Shown here: in pieces, positions 27,857-39,100 of the stretch
How the letters are laid out: each line of letters opens with the position of its first letter
How positions within the stretch are numbered: position 1 is the stretch's first letter
Assembly (NCBI RefSeq): GCF_000497045.1
Contig: NW_015961954.1
Span: 372,001 to 436,000, forward strand
Direction of reading: 5' to 3'
DNA length: 64,000 nucleotides
Source: Kalmanozyma brasiliensis GHG001
Lineage: Eukaryota > Basidiomycota > Ustilaginomycetes > Ustilaginales
Notes under the pieces: model-generated
The model's input: the letters and a program-made list of their open reading frames with translations, nothing else
Databases searched by the model: none
Told to the model about the DNA's origin: nothing
Translations under genes and position numbers: made by a program

Positions 27857-30250
27857 TGTGACGCTGGCGATAGTGCCTCAGAAGGCGATTGATGCCTAGT
27901 GCGACGTGCTAGCCATGCTCGGGTCGCGTGCAGTCGTGCGGCGTTGCTATCGACGAGATCAGCGCGTGATCGATGAAGATTCTGGAGTGGTGACGGTCGA
28001 CACACGGTAGTTGCTGCGACGAATACAGTGCGAGTGTTGCGGAAGTTGATGGGGTTGACTGTGCGAGCGGAAGAGTGGAAGACAGGTAAGTGAGCCTGAT
28101 GTGTGTGGTGGCGATGAGACGGCGAGCTGAGCTTTTGGTCGATCGCGATGTGGTTGAGTGTCACTTTGAAGAGAAAGGGAAAGTGGAGTTGTGTCGAGTC
28201 TAAGCGACCAGAGAGAGATGAAGCAGGGACGGGCCGTTGCCGCTTTTTTTGACTTGGCTGCTGCAGTCACCGAGCTAAGCGAAGGTCCAGAACAGGCGTT
28301 CTTTTTGGGCGTAACAGGCTGCAGCTCACAGAGGAGTCTGCATGAGAGAGCAAGAGACCAAGCCCGGCGGTGTGGGACCACTTTCGGCTTTTCCTCTTTG
28401 GCTTGTCGGCCATTTGACGCGTTCTTTTTTGGGCTGCCACACACACCGTCGGCAGCTTAGCCGACACGCGAGCGCCGTGTTTCTAATGTGTAGGCTTCGG
28501 GAACTCCCTGACCCCCCGCCTTTCTTCTCTCCAGAAACGCGAAGCGTGTCGGTCCAGGTCCAGCAACCAACGCGGGGTCTCCGCCTCGAAGTCATCTCAT
28601 GAATGGTGTGGCGATGAGCCCGAACTGAATCGTCGTTGCTGATTTGAGACCGTGAGAAACCACATCAGCAAACCGGATCAGCCGCGCCAGTGCTCGTCAA
28701 GCGCCACAGAAAGGTATCGGCGACTCGAGCTGCAGAAGTGCCATGCTTTAAGTGGGTCATGATGCCCTTAGCTCATATGCTGTATGACGAGGAGGCGAAC
28801 GACATCCGTCCGCTGTCAACCTGTCATCAAGCCTTGCTCCCACCAGTGGGCGAATCAATTGCCGCGGCTCTTTAGCAGCCATCAGGGCGCTCTCTTGTTT
28901 ATCGTGGCTTGAGAGCAAACACAATGAGCCAGTCGTGTTCTCGCAATCTGGTCGAGATCGTCCAAGACCGTTGTTCTCTCTCTGCTGTGATACAGAGTGA
29001 GGCATCCTGCCCCCTCCGCGTCAGACACGCTAAACACCAAGTCCCCTTTGCACCTCGCGTAATCGTAGGCTGCTGCTTTTCCCGGCTTTCTGGTGGGCAC
29101 TTCGGCTAACTCAGTACTGAGAGCTGGCTGACGCAGGGGAGCAGCCTCTGTGGACAGCGAATCCATCGACACGTTCTTTCGCACGCCTCCGTGATCAGCT
29201 GTCAACGCCTCGCCTCGCTTCTGACGCAAGAAGTACCTAGGCAAATGTCACATTCGACAACAACTGCAGGGGTCATGCAGTCTTTTTCTCCCCACGGCCC
29301 CTGTAAGTTAGCTATGCTCGAGCTAAATCGCCCTCGTTCCCCCCTTGGCCCTTCCATCGAGGTCGCGGATGAAGGCTGATCCGCCGTTTAGACAGCGATC
29401 CCACCCGGCTCGTGTGTGTCGGAGTGACGTTCATCAATCAAGTTATTACACAGCTGTCGATTGCCAGCCTTGCGGCTACAAGTCCAGCCACATGTCCACG
29501 CTCAAAGATCCCGCGGACAACAAAAATCCAAAATTCAGGGTCCGGCTCGACTGAGCTGCGTGTTGCTTTTTTTTAGGTGATGATCCCGTGCTCTGTGGCT
29601 GGGCTTGGCACGCTGCAGCTGCGCATACAGATAACAATGCTGCCTCTCATCCTCTGATCAAGCATTCGCTTGACACTTCCTTTCGGCACGGGCACTCCGG
29701 TCAGCTTCCTTGTCGCCGTACTATCATGTCCGTACCAACCGCAAGCTCCTTCTTGTCCTCCACCTCAATCGTCGTCCTCAAAACCGGTCCCTGTTAAGCC
29801 CACTGTCTCAACCAGCTTCGCGCTTTCTCATCTGAACGTTGACCTCTGTTCTCTTCGGAGGGATCGAGTGCCAGCTATAGGCGTTCTCACGGATCACTAC
29901 TCCGATCGGAACATCGATTGCCTTTTACGCACCATCAAGGTTTCGGAATCCCCGCACGAGCGCAGTCAGCGACTCCATTTCACACGCCAATCACGCAACG
30001 AGCTTGAGCCTCATTGTTCAACCTGGGCCTGGCCTGGCGTCCGCCTAGTCTCAAACTCGAGCTCGACTTACCAGCGCGGAGGTACCCCGGACTTTCGAGC
30101 AGGACCAAGCCACTCCTTCATCAATCGGTCTCCCGCGCAGCCGCTGGATCACGCGGTACCAGTGCTAAAAGGAGAAGCACTGCGTTAACTTGCTGCGCTC
30201 TGCGCTCAGGCTGCTTCCGAGCTAGTCAAGACCTGTCAAAAGCTACCGCC
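27857..30250. other. 2.4 kb gene-free divergent region
   Basis: Lies between the ankyrin gene (minus) and the kinase gene (plus). It has visibly more A/T-rich and mixed composition than its neighbours. Open frames here (up to about 170 codons at 29670-30188) show no coding character and lack domain features. A TTTTTTTTAG run near 29567-29576 looks like a splice acceptor and could belong to an intron in the kinase 5' leader. The length suggests a complex promoter, long leaders or an unannotated non-coding RNA. Confidence 0.45.
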
Positions 30251-32562
30251 ATGGCGCTCGAAACTCTGCGCAAGATCAGTGGTTCTGCGAGCCACGCTTC
30301 AGCCGCATCGGCCGCTGGTAGCAGCAGCAGCGCTTCCGCATCGGCCCCCACATCGGCCCCCACTTCGACTCACAGCGCTTCGCCTGCCTTGACCCCTCGA
30401 AACAGCACATCGCGCGATAGCCCAAAGGACAAGGATGCTGCCATCAGTAGAATGGCCAAAATGCGCGCCGCCATGCATATTGGCTCCGTTTACGATGATT
30501 GGGTGAGTACTTCCTCGTGTGTCCCTGCCTCCATCGCTGTCGGCCATTCCTTTCGCCTCTCTTGGTAGAGCTCTGACTTTGGGAGACGCCGCAGCGATGG
30601 CGTGCCTTTGCGGGATTGTCTTCCCTTCCGTAGCAGGGCTGCGCGCGCTGACTGCTCAACTCGTCTGTCGTTATGTTCGAAAGCCCATGTACTCGGCCAA
30701 TGGTGACGACTACATTGTCGGAGATGTGATTGGTAGGTACTGGCGTGGTCACACTTGTGACCCTGGATCCAGTCTGTTCACACCATCTTCTTTGCCTCCT
30801 TTCTTCCTTTCTAACAGGCTTTGGAGCCTCCTCGGTGGTGCACCAAGGCGTTTTCAAGCCGCTTGACAAAGCGTGCGCTATCAAAGTCATCGATCTCGAA
30901 GCCTACGGCCGGGACACGGAAGAGCTACGCCGGGAGACACAGCTCATGTCACTGTCCAAACACCCCAATATTCTCCGAGTGCGTGGTTGCTGGGTTCACG
31001 GTGCCAAGCTCCACATTGCTACTCGCCTGATGAACAGTGGCTCCATGCTCGACATCATGCGTTTTGCTCATCCCGAAGGTTTTGACGAGACCGTCATTGC
31101 TACAGTGCTCAAGCAAGCCCTCGAAGGTCTGAATTACCTGCACATCAATGGCTGGCTCCATCGTGATCTCAAAGCTGCCAATATCCTGGTGGACGATGAT
31201 GGCACGGTGCTGCTTGGCGACTTTGGCGTCGGCGTCTTTGTCGGCGACACGGACAAGTCATCCGGCACCGTCGCCAACGAGGGCAAGCGCAAGAGCTTTG
31301 TGGGGACCCCTTGCTGGATGGCACCCGAGGTGATCGAGCGCAAGCACTACGGCACCAAGGCCGATATCTGGAGCTTTGGCATCACCGCGCTCGAGCTAGC
31401 ACAGGGCCGCGCTCCAAACTCGAAGCTGAACCCCGTCAAAGTCTTGATGCGCACCATGCAGGACGAGCCGCCACAGCTCGATCGCACGGGCGGTGCACAC
31501 AAATACACGAAGCTCATGGACGACTTTGTGCGTCAGTGTCTCCAGAAGAACCCAGAGAAGCGGCCAACGGCAGACAAGCTGCTTTCGCATGGCTTCTTCA
31601 AGCAGGCGAAAGGGCAGAAGCATCTCATCTCGGCGGTGCTCGCGGGACTGCCTCCCCTCGCTGATCGCCAGGAGCGACGACGACTTGCATCCACCAACAC
31701 GACGCACAACTACCTTTCGTGGGACTTTGACACCATCAGCAGCCGGACGACCACGCCGAATCTCGATAAGCTGGATCCCTTTCGCAACTTTACCGGCGTA
31801 GTCTCGCTGCCATCACCGCACGGTTCCGTCCGATCCACGAAGCTGGTGTCGATAGATGGACAACATGTGCTCGCTACAGAAGACAACGATCTCTCTCTGC
31901 TGCGCAGATTCAGCAGCTTCGACGCTTCGTCAGACAAGGAAGCGGGCTCGCAAATCGGTGGCGCCAGGCGACGCAATCGCTCAGCGGATACTTCGCTGTC
32001 TCATCGCAAGTCTCTCTCGTTTGGCGATGCGGACGGTCACAGCGGGACTGGGACCGAAGACGACGCATACTTGACCAGTGGTGTTCATGCTCCGCTTGCT
32101 CCAATTGGAGAAGCAGCATCGCCAATGGTCATGCCGATGAAGCGCACGGAGAGCACCGAAGAGCCTTCCGATCTCAAGCTCAGTCCCGGTTCTGCGGGGT
32201 CGGACAAGGCAGCTGCGGTGGAACGCACCTCGGACGACAAGTCACCGGTCCTGACCCCGCAGAGCGATGATCACTCACCCAGCCAAGCGAGCGGCAGCAC
32301 CTTGAACACCACACCCCGATCTTCACCTCAGCAGAGGTCGGTCTCTTCCACGAGCACAGCAACTTTCACCTCTCGGCGTGCCGCAGAAGACAAGGACGCT
32401 TTGACCGACCCAGCAACGCGCCAAATCGCGCTTCGACGCACCTCGGACCGTTCGCACAGCAAGGTGGATCCTGAGGCAAGCGCGCCGGCGGGCAAAAGCA
32501 AGCGCGAGTCGGTCTTTGGCAAGCTGTTCAAAGGCCCGAGTCGTAAGGAAGGCAAGGTGTAA
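30251..32562 (+). CDS. GCK/STE20-group protein kinase, OSR1/SPAK/FRAY-like, two introns
   Basis: Exons 30251-30502, 30684-30732 and 30818-32562 encode 681 residues. Introns: 181 nt (GTGAGT donor; acceptor AAG, less certain) and 85 nt (GTAGGT donor; CTAACAG acceptor). Exon 2 supplies DDYIVGDVIG, completing the Gly loop IGFGASSVV with exon 3. The kinase core has CAIKVIDLE (Lys123), HRDLKAANIL (215-217), DFG (235-237), activation segment KSFVGTPCWMAPEV, and FGITALELAQGRAPNSK, which is characteristic of the OSR1/FRAY subfamily. The first 84 residues are Ser/Ala-rich. After the kinase the ~300-residue tail is Ser/Thr-rich and ends in a basic KRESVFGKLFKGPSRK. Animal relatives regulate ion transport and osmotic response; the fungal role is unknown. 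I do not see the OSR1 C-terminal substrate-docking domain. Confidence 0.85.
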
Positions 32563-33055
32563 GTTTCCTCTCAACGTCACCCTCCGTCACTGTCGTTTCG
32601 CACATCGTACTTTCTCTTCGTAATCACATCTGATCTCCCGGGCAACGCAACGCCCTCGCGTTCCTTTGCAGACCCATTCGTGCATCGACTGTGACGTTGT
32701 CCCTGACGTCGAACATGGCTGAGCTGAACCACCGACGTAAAAGGACATGCCTTGGCAGGGATTCTCGGCAGCATAGCCTTGGCGCCGATTTCTTCTCCAC
32801 GTTTACGAAATTTAAAAGTTGCTAAGCGCGCGCACGGTCCTGTGAGAGCGTGCCGGAACAATTTGCCCGAGAAGGAGAAGAAGCGGTAGCTTTCACCTTG
32901 CTCTTCATGCTGTTCCATCATTTGCACTCCGCTCGCCATCAAGCTTTATACCAGCCCGCAAGTCGACCTTCGAAGAGCCTCTCTATAGATCTCGTCGTTC
33001 AGGAACCTCACACCAGCGCCATCACCTCAACTGGTGAGCACAATCTCCGCCCAAG
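32563..33055. other. Intergenic between the kinase and LDAH-type hydrolase genes
   Basis: 493 bases between two plus-strand genes. No supported gene. It should contain the kinase 3' UTR and the hydrolase promoter. Confidence 0.5.
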
Positions 33056-34369
33056 ATGCGACCGGCCCCCTCGATCGCAGCCTCGCTCTCGCTGCCCATC
33101 ACGACGTCCTTTGCGGGCGCTCAAGCGCTCTGGTGGCCCTCCTCGACGTCTACACCCCCACGAGTCGTCCTCCTCTTCATCCCAGGCAACCCCGGTCTCT
33201 CTTCGTACTACATCGACTTCCTCCACTCCATCTACACCTCTCCCTTGCTCAAATCGACCGGGATCGAGATCCTGTCCGTTTCGCATCGCGGGCATGCGCC
33301 TCTCCCTCTCGTCGGAACAAACGCCATTTGGGGGGACAACCTCACCAACACCACCCAGGCGCGCAAGGGGTACGGCTGCACGCTCCGCGATCAAGTCCGG
33401 CATAAGGTCTCGATCGTCGACGCTATCAATCGCCAATACAACGGCGAGAGCCGACAGACGAAGGTGGTGGTGGCGGGACACAGCATTGGCGCGTGGGTGG
33501 CGAGCGAGGTGTTGAAGGCAAGACCGGACGGCGTGGAGGCGTTGCATCTGCTGTTTCCGACGTTGGCGTGGATTGGGCGCACGAGCAATGCGAGGCGGGT
33601 CGGGGTGCTGATGTATCCCCTGGTGGGGTGGGTGCTCGCACCGGTGTTGTGGATGTTGGCGCTGCTACCTGTTGTGGTGGTCGTGTGGTTGGTGAGGCTT
33701 GTGACGGGTCAACCGGCCGCTGCAGCGTTAGCCACGGCGGAGTTGTTGACGACAAGAGGCGCGGTGAGAAACGCATTGCGCATGGCAAAGGAGGAGTTTG
33801 GGACGGTGCAACAGCTCGAATCGTCCACCATCGATGCGGTTGCCAGCTTTACGAACGACGGCGAGGGGAGGGTGAGGTCCTACTGGGCAAGTGAGGACAG
33901 TGATGGCTGGGCACCATCTTGGATCCGATCGCAGGTGGAGAACTCGCTCAATCTGCACCGTGTTCACCTCCCACCCGGGCTCGGACTGGACACCTCCAAC
34001 ACACGCCCCAAACTCACTGGCACCAAATCTCACACCCGAACACGCAGCTTCAGCGTTTCGGAATACCGTTCGTCCCCAGGCAGCATCCCGGACCTGCGCC
34101 ACGCCAAGGCGATCCGCAAACCTAACGGCGAAATTGTCATCGAGGCACAGGTGAACGAGTCGAGCAGCGATAGCGAGGACGAGCCCGCCATCAACGGGGA
34201 TGACCAGCAAGTGAGTCAAAGGGGTATGGGATATCACTACGGGAGAGCAAGAGCGACGAGCACGCATTGCAGGATCGGGATGCCTCATGCGTTTTGTTTG
34301 AAGCACTCGGAGGACATGGCTAAGATCGTTGCGCATTGGATCAGTTTTGACCACTTGTCGGAGGAGTAG
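33056..34369 (+). CDS. Lipid-droplet-associated serine hydrolase (LDAH family)
   Basis: 437 residues, alpha/beta hydrolase fold. The family signature FIPGNPGLSSYYIDFL lies at about 41-56, followed by SVSHRGHAP. The nucleophile elbow is GHSIGAW with Ser at 143. The catalytic His block MPHAFCLKHSEDMA lies near the C terminus. A long hydrophobic stretch at about 180-218 is suited to lipid-droplet or ER membrane insertion, as in human LDAH and yeast YPR147C. A Ser/Asp-rich linker (about 325-385) separates it from the C-terminal His block and is longer than in animal relatives. The family is linked to lipid droplets and sterol-ester or triacylglycerol turnover, but its natural substrate is unsettled. 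Confidence 0.88.
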   Translation: MRPAPSIAASLSLPITTSFAGAQALWWPSSTSTPPRVVLLFIPGNPGLSSYYIDFLHSIYTSPLLKSTGIEILSVSHRGHAPLPLVGTNAIWGDNLTNTTQARKGYGCTLRDQVRHKVSIVDAINRQYNGESRQTKVVVAGHSIGAWVASEVLKARPDGVEALHLLFPTLAWIGRTSNARRVGVLMYPLVGWVLAPVLWMLALLPVVVVVWLVRLVTGQPAAAALATAELLTTRGAVRNALRMAKEEFGTVQQLESSTIDAVASFTNDGEGRVRSYWASEDSDGWAPSWIRSQVENSLNLHRVHLPPGLGLDTSNTRPKLTGTKSHTRTRSFSVSEYRSSPGSIPDLRHAKAIRKPNGEIVIEAQVNESSSDSEDEPAINGDDQQVSQRGMGYHYGRARATSTHCRIGMPHAFCLKHSEDMAKIVAHWISFDHLSEE

Positions 34370-34853
34370 GCATTGACATGCGAATAGATAGATTTGGTGC
34401 TGATGATCCACGTTTCAGGCTGACAGGGTTCAGAAGGCTTTGGTGTTGGCCTGAGACAGGTGCGGAATGAGAGAAGCGCCAGAATCTCCCGCGTCTCTCT
34501 CTCTTTACGCGACTCTTGAGAAAAAATGCAAGGGGTGCTACACGCAGCAGCGCAGCGCAGAGAGCCAGCGACGCGCTGCAAGTTCCCGTCTGTGCGCCCA
34601 GTTGAACAAAGAGGCAAGTCGAAGCGGGTTCGTCGACATTTCGTTCATCTTGTCCTTCTGCATCCATCTACCTGCCCATCATCACCACCTGCCTCTCACA
34701 CATCCGACCTAGACACGCATACGCCTTGACTACACATTCTGCTTCATCTCGATCTACCACTCTAGATTCACGCATCAACCCATCTTCCGTCTGGCCGCCA
34801 CCTACCTCGCCCACGCTCGTATCCTCCTTGCTCCATCTTCCATCTAATTCAAC
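34370..34853. other. Intergenic with pyrimidine-rich leader upstream of HP1
   Basis: 484 bases. The last ~200 bases before the HP1 ATG are C/T-rich (many CATC, CACC and CTC words), typical of a fungal promoter and 5' leader. No gene is supported. Confidence 0.5.
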
Positions 34854-35924
34854 ATGAGCTCCGCCATCGCCGGCCCCTCCGCCTCGTCCTCGGACGACAT
34901 CGACATGCCCCCCGCATCCGCACCCTCTCCCTCCACAGCAGCCGCGATCTCCGCAGCGCTCGACTCGGACTCGGACGCTCCGGAGGACGAGTACGAGATC
35001 GAGCACATCGTTTCGCACTCGGACATCACCACCGACGGTCAATTCTCCTACTACGTCAAATGGAAAGGTTATCCCGAGAGCGAGAACAGTTGGGTGTTCG
35101 AATCTGATATGGGAGGGGCGCAGGAGATGATCAAGGAGTACTGGGCGAAAGTGCCCAAAAAGTCCGTCAAAAAGATGGGGGTCAAGAAGGGGAAGCGTCA
35201 CTCCCATGTCGGAGGGAGTCCAGAGGTGAAGGTGAAGAAGAGTGCGATGGTGGAGGTCAAGAAGGCGAAGCGGTTGGCACCATCTCGGTCGCCAACTCCA
35301 AGGGATTCGTTTGTCGATATCGAGGATGCCACCATCCAACGATTGCGCAACGACCCCACGTTGAGCGAGGAGGACCGCGAAAGTCTGATCGCGCAACACC
35401 AACACGTACTCCAAATCGAGACGCTGCGCAAGCGATACGCGAGGATTCCGGATTGGGACCCTATCGTCCGACGCATCGAAGCCGTGGAAAAGACGTCCAA
35501 CGACAAGCTCCGCGTGTTCGTGCTGTTCAACCGCGGCGATCGGTTGGCATTCGAGGCCAACGTTGTGCACCACCGATGCCCGTTGAAGCTGCTACAGTTT
35601 TACGAGGGAAATTTGCGATTTAAGCGGAGGGAGGAGGGCGAGGGGGAGAGGAGGGAGATGCGCGGGGAAGAGGATCTGAGTGCGTTGGAGGAGTATAGGA
35701 AGACGAATGGCGAGGAGGAGGCGGTTATTGTTGATGACGCGGCGACGGTCGAACCCGGTTCGAGCGTCTATGGTGACGTGGTGGAGAATGGTGTCAACGG
35801 TACCAATGGCACCACTGAGGCGGTTGATGAGGTGGAGACGGAGGAGACGCTGCCCGCCGCAGCAGAGGTCGCGGATGAGGTTAGTGCCAGTGCGGCTATT
35901 GTTGACGCCCAGGAGGATGCTTAG
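34854..35924 (+). CDS. Heterochromatin protein 1 homologue (chromodomain plus chromoshadow domain)
   Basis: 356 residues. The chromodomain lies at about 46-98: DEYEIEHIV, then YYVKWKGYPESENSWV; Y47, W70 and Y73 are in position for the H3K9-methyl aromatic cage. A Lys/Val-rich hinge follows (about 100-140). The chromoshadow domain lies at about 199-258: DWDPIVRRIEAVEK, then VFVLFNRGDRLAFE and CPLKLLQFYEGNLRF; this domain usually dimerises. The ~95-residue C-terminal tail is acidic and Val/Ala/Asn-rich, longer than in Swi6 or animal HP1. The protein should read H3K9 methylation in heterochromatin. The domain pair makes the call strong; the target regions are not visible. Confidence 0.92.
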   Translation: MSSAIAGPSASSSDDIDMPPASAPSPSTAAAISAALDSDSDAPEDEYEIEHIVSHSDITTDGQFSYYVKWKGYPESENSWVFESDMGGAQEMIKEYWAKVPKKSVKKMGVKKGKRHSHVGGSPEVKVKKSAMVEVKKAKRLAPSRSPTPRDSFVDIEDATIQRLRNDPTLSEEDRESLIAQHQHVLQIETLRKRYARIPDWDPIVRRIEAVEKTSNDKLRVFVLFNRGDRLAFEANVVHHRCPLKLLQFYEGNLRFKRREEGEGERREMRGEEDLSALEEYRKTNGEEEAVIVDDAATVEPGSSVYGDVVENGVNGTNGTTEAVDEVETEETLPAAAEVADEVSASAAIVDAQEDA

Positions 35925-36139
35925 AGCAACCATCGAGTGGATGTATCCGTCGAACAATGCTTGTATCTCTCAGCCCCAACGCACGATTACGGTCCTCATA
36001 ATGGCACAAAGAGATCACAGCTCTGAGTCGACACACAAACGGCACACCTCTTGCGACATGAGAAAGGGTCAAAATGCATGCATGCGAAACGGAAACCGAG
36101 AAAACATTCTTGTGCGTGAAGGGGCATCTACTGGCGAAC

Positions 36140-39100
36140 CTATGCCGACGGCGCCGGCCCACCCAACTCCATCTCCCCTACACCACTGACTTGGGCGAGC
36201 TTACTGGTCCCTGGCCCCGTCCCCGCAGCCACCCCGGCCGCCCCCTGCGCACCAGCAGCAAAGCTCCATACCTTAATATCACCATCATCCGACCCACTGA
36301 CAATCTTGTCGTCACTGAGACTCACGCACGTCACCGCACCTTTATGCCCCACCAGCGTGTTCTGGCAGTAGCCCGTGTCGCGATCCCAGATCTTGATCGT
36401 TCGATCGTGGCTCGCGCTGGCGATGCGAAGCTTGTCCACGTCGAGCGACCAGACGCCTTCGACGTGGCCGAAGAGCGTGCGGATGCAGCGGCCGGTGCGG
36501 ACGTCCCAGATCTTGAGCGTGTTGTCGAGCGAGCCGCTGATCAGCACGGGACGCGGCTTGCGGTGTTCCTTCCGCGAAGGCGAGTCGGGGCGGGTGGGAC
36601 GGTGAGGGAGGATCGTCGGGTCCAAATCGCCCATCTCGGCGTCGAGAGGGAGTGGGTCGACAAGGCCAGCGGAGCAGAGACGCTCTTGCACCCGGAGGAG
36701 GTGCTTGTCGATTCGTCGACGGCGTTGCTCCCGAGTGGCGGAGGTGGAGGTGGACGCGGAACGGCGGGAGGCAGGGATGGTTGAGGTGGGGGCTGACCCA
36801 GCGTGGTAGAATCGCTCGGGAATGTCGGTGGTGTTGTTGGACGAGCGACGTGCAGCGCCGACCCGAGTGACACCGCTGCTGCTCGTCGCTGCTTCGGCCG
36901 GAGGAGACGAAGCTAGGCCTGCTCCAGACTGGCGTCGGGAAGGCGACAGGCTCGCATCACCGAGGAAGTACGACTCTTGATCTTCCACAGAGAGCATGTC
37001 CTGGTCGCCATCCTGGGGTGCGGCAACCGGCTCATCTTCGCCATTGGCACGGGACGCTGCACGATGAGAGCCAGCCTGGCGCTGCTGCTGATGAGAGGCT
37101 TCACCATCGGCCCCGCCAGCCGCCCCACCAACAAGCTTTCGCACCGCCTCGTCGTCCATCATGACCAGCTTGAGACTCTGCACCTGCCCAACATGACCCT
37201 CGAAAGTCAGCAGGCAGTCGCGCAGACCCAGGTCCCACAGCCGAATTGAACCGTCGTCCGACGCCGAGAACAGGAACGTGCCCGCTGCAGTAGGGTCCTC
37301 TTCCTTGATGGAGGTCGCAGGGCGACCGTCCCGCAACGCCTCACGCAAACGCTGCTGGCGCTTCTTGGCCGCGGGTCCCGTCCAGAGCGTCACTGCGTTG
37401 ACCCAGTCTCGGTGCCCTCGCAGCGTGTAGCACTCGCCGGTGCGGAAGTTCCAGATCTTAATGTTGCTATCGGCACTGCCACTGGCGAGCGTGTCCTCGT
37501 TGAAGTGAAGACAGACAATGCCTTCCGTGTGACCCTCGAGCGTGCGCATCAGCGCCCCCGTCCTCCAGTTCCAGATCTTGAGGGTTCGGTCCATGGAGCC
37601 GGTGATGAGCTTGGCTTCGTCGAACTGAAGACAGCGCACGCCTCGGGTGTGGCCCTCGAGCACGCGCAGCATCTCGCCCGTCTCGAGGTTCCAGATGCGT
37701 GCGGTGCGATCGTAGCTGCCCGTGATGACGACTGGGAAAGCAGGGTGAGCCAGATTCTCGTTGAACTGGAGACACATGATACCGTCCGTATGGCCCGTGA
37801 GGGTACGCGACGTGTATCTGCCGCGGCGCCAATTGCGCTCGATAGCCAGTCGTTCACAGTAGACCGACTTCCACGGGCGCGTCTTGGGAACACTGCCGGA
37901 GGAAGTGCTGCAGGCGGTTGCTTCGCCGTTGAGGCCGCTGCGCTGTTTCTTGGAAGGCGGTGCGTCGCGGTCACGCAGCTCGGAGATGGTGTCCATGCGC
38001 AGATCACGGTGGCCCGAGACCGAACGCGAATGGTTGCGACCACTGGAAGGCGTGGGACTCGAGGCTCGCGAACGCGACTGCTTCTCGAGAGCAGCAGCGT
38101 TGGCAGCGGCAGTGATGGTTCGCTTGAGCGAGCCAGGCGTGCTTCCAGAGCCGTCGGAGCTGAGGTCGCGCGACTCGGGTGTGCCGAGCTGCACGGCAGG
38201 GCCAGGCACACGACGTCGACGCTCGCTGAGCAGGGGAAGACCCCATCCGCACTTTTCGCACTTGCGCTCGATGTGCTGCTCGCACATGTTGCGCCAGAGC
38301 AGATCATCGTCGGCGAGCTGCTTCCACGATCGACTGACCTGTGCTGCTCTGCCGAGACTCATGGCATCGAGGTGACCGAGCACCTTGAGCGAGACCTCTC
38401 GTGGGAACAGCGAGAATGGGTCGATGCGGATCGCCAACGCCAGCTCGGAGGACAATAGCGACAGCTGGCTGAAGCAGCACATGGTGAGAATGCCTTGCAG
38501 GATGAGAGCTCTCCTCGAGTGCGATGAGGAAGAGAAGAGCGACCAGACCGTGTTGACGGCCGTCTGATCGGCCAGAGGAAGGCTTTCGATTGACTACGAT
38601 CGCAGTTCGGTGATTGATCGGCAGAGGATGCAAGATACGTCGACAGTCAGTAACGCAGCTCTTGTCGCAACGTCGACGCCACCGAGACAAAGGTCATGTT
38701 TCGAGAACACGAAAGCGGAATGACAAAATGTACCACATCACTTATAGCGCACGACCTATAAGGCAGATCGAGGCTTCAAACAGAGTGTTTCGATATAGCA
38801 TGATCCGCGATCAGCGGCCGTCGGAGGGAAAACCCACCAACGGTCGCTAGACGGCATCGAGTACCCGCGAGAAGGCAAAAGGTACCTCGAAGCCGCCGGA
38901 TCTGCATCAAGCCCGTCGCCATGTATGCCCTCTGATGAGACGGCAAGCAAGGGACAAGGCGACGAAAGAGAGAAGGAGGGGGATTGGAACGAGACAAGGG
39001 CAGGACACGGAACTTACCTTCTGTAGACGGGCAGTGGTGCCCTCATCAGCCATGCGCTGATGTCGTACACAAAGCTTGCGGGTGGCTGGAGGCACGAGCG

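Noticed and set aside
29670..30188. 172-codon plus-strand frame before the kinase
   Set aside because: No coding character or domain; most likely kinase 5' leader.
30519..30866. Unspliced frame across kinase exon 2
   Set aside because: It reads through both flanking introns; only 30684-30732 fits the conserved kinase start.
34668..35573. Minus-strand open frame of 301 codons
   Set aside because: Antisense to HP1; His/Gly/Val-biased translation without a fold.
37412..38458. Plus-strand open frame of 348 codons
   Set aside because: Antisense to the WD40 part of MET30; a codon-bias artefact.
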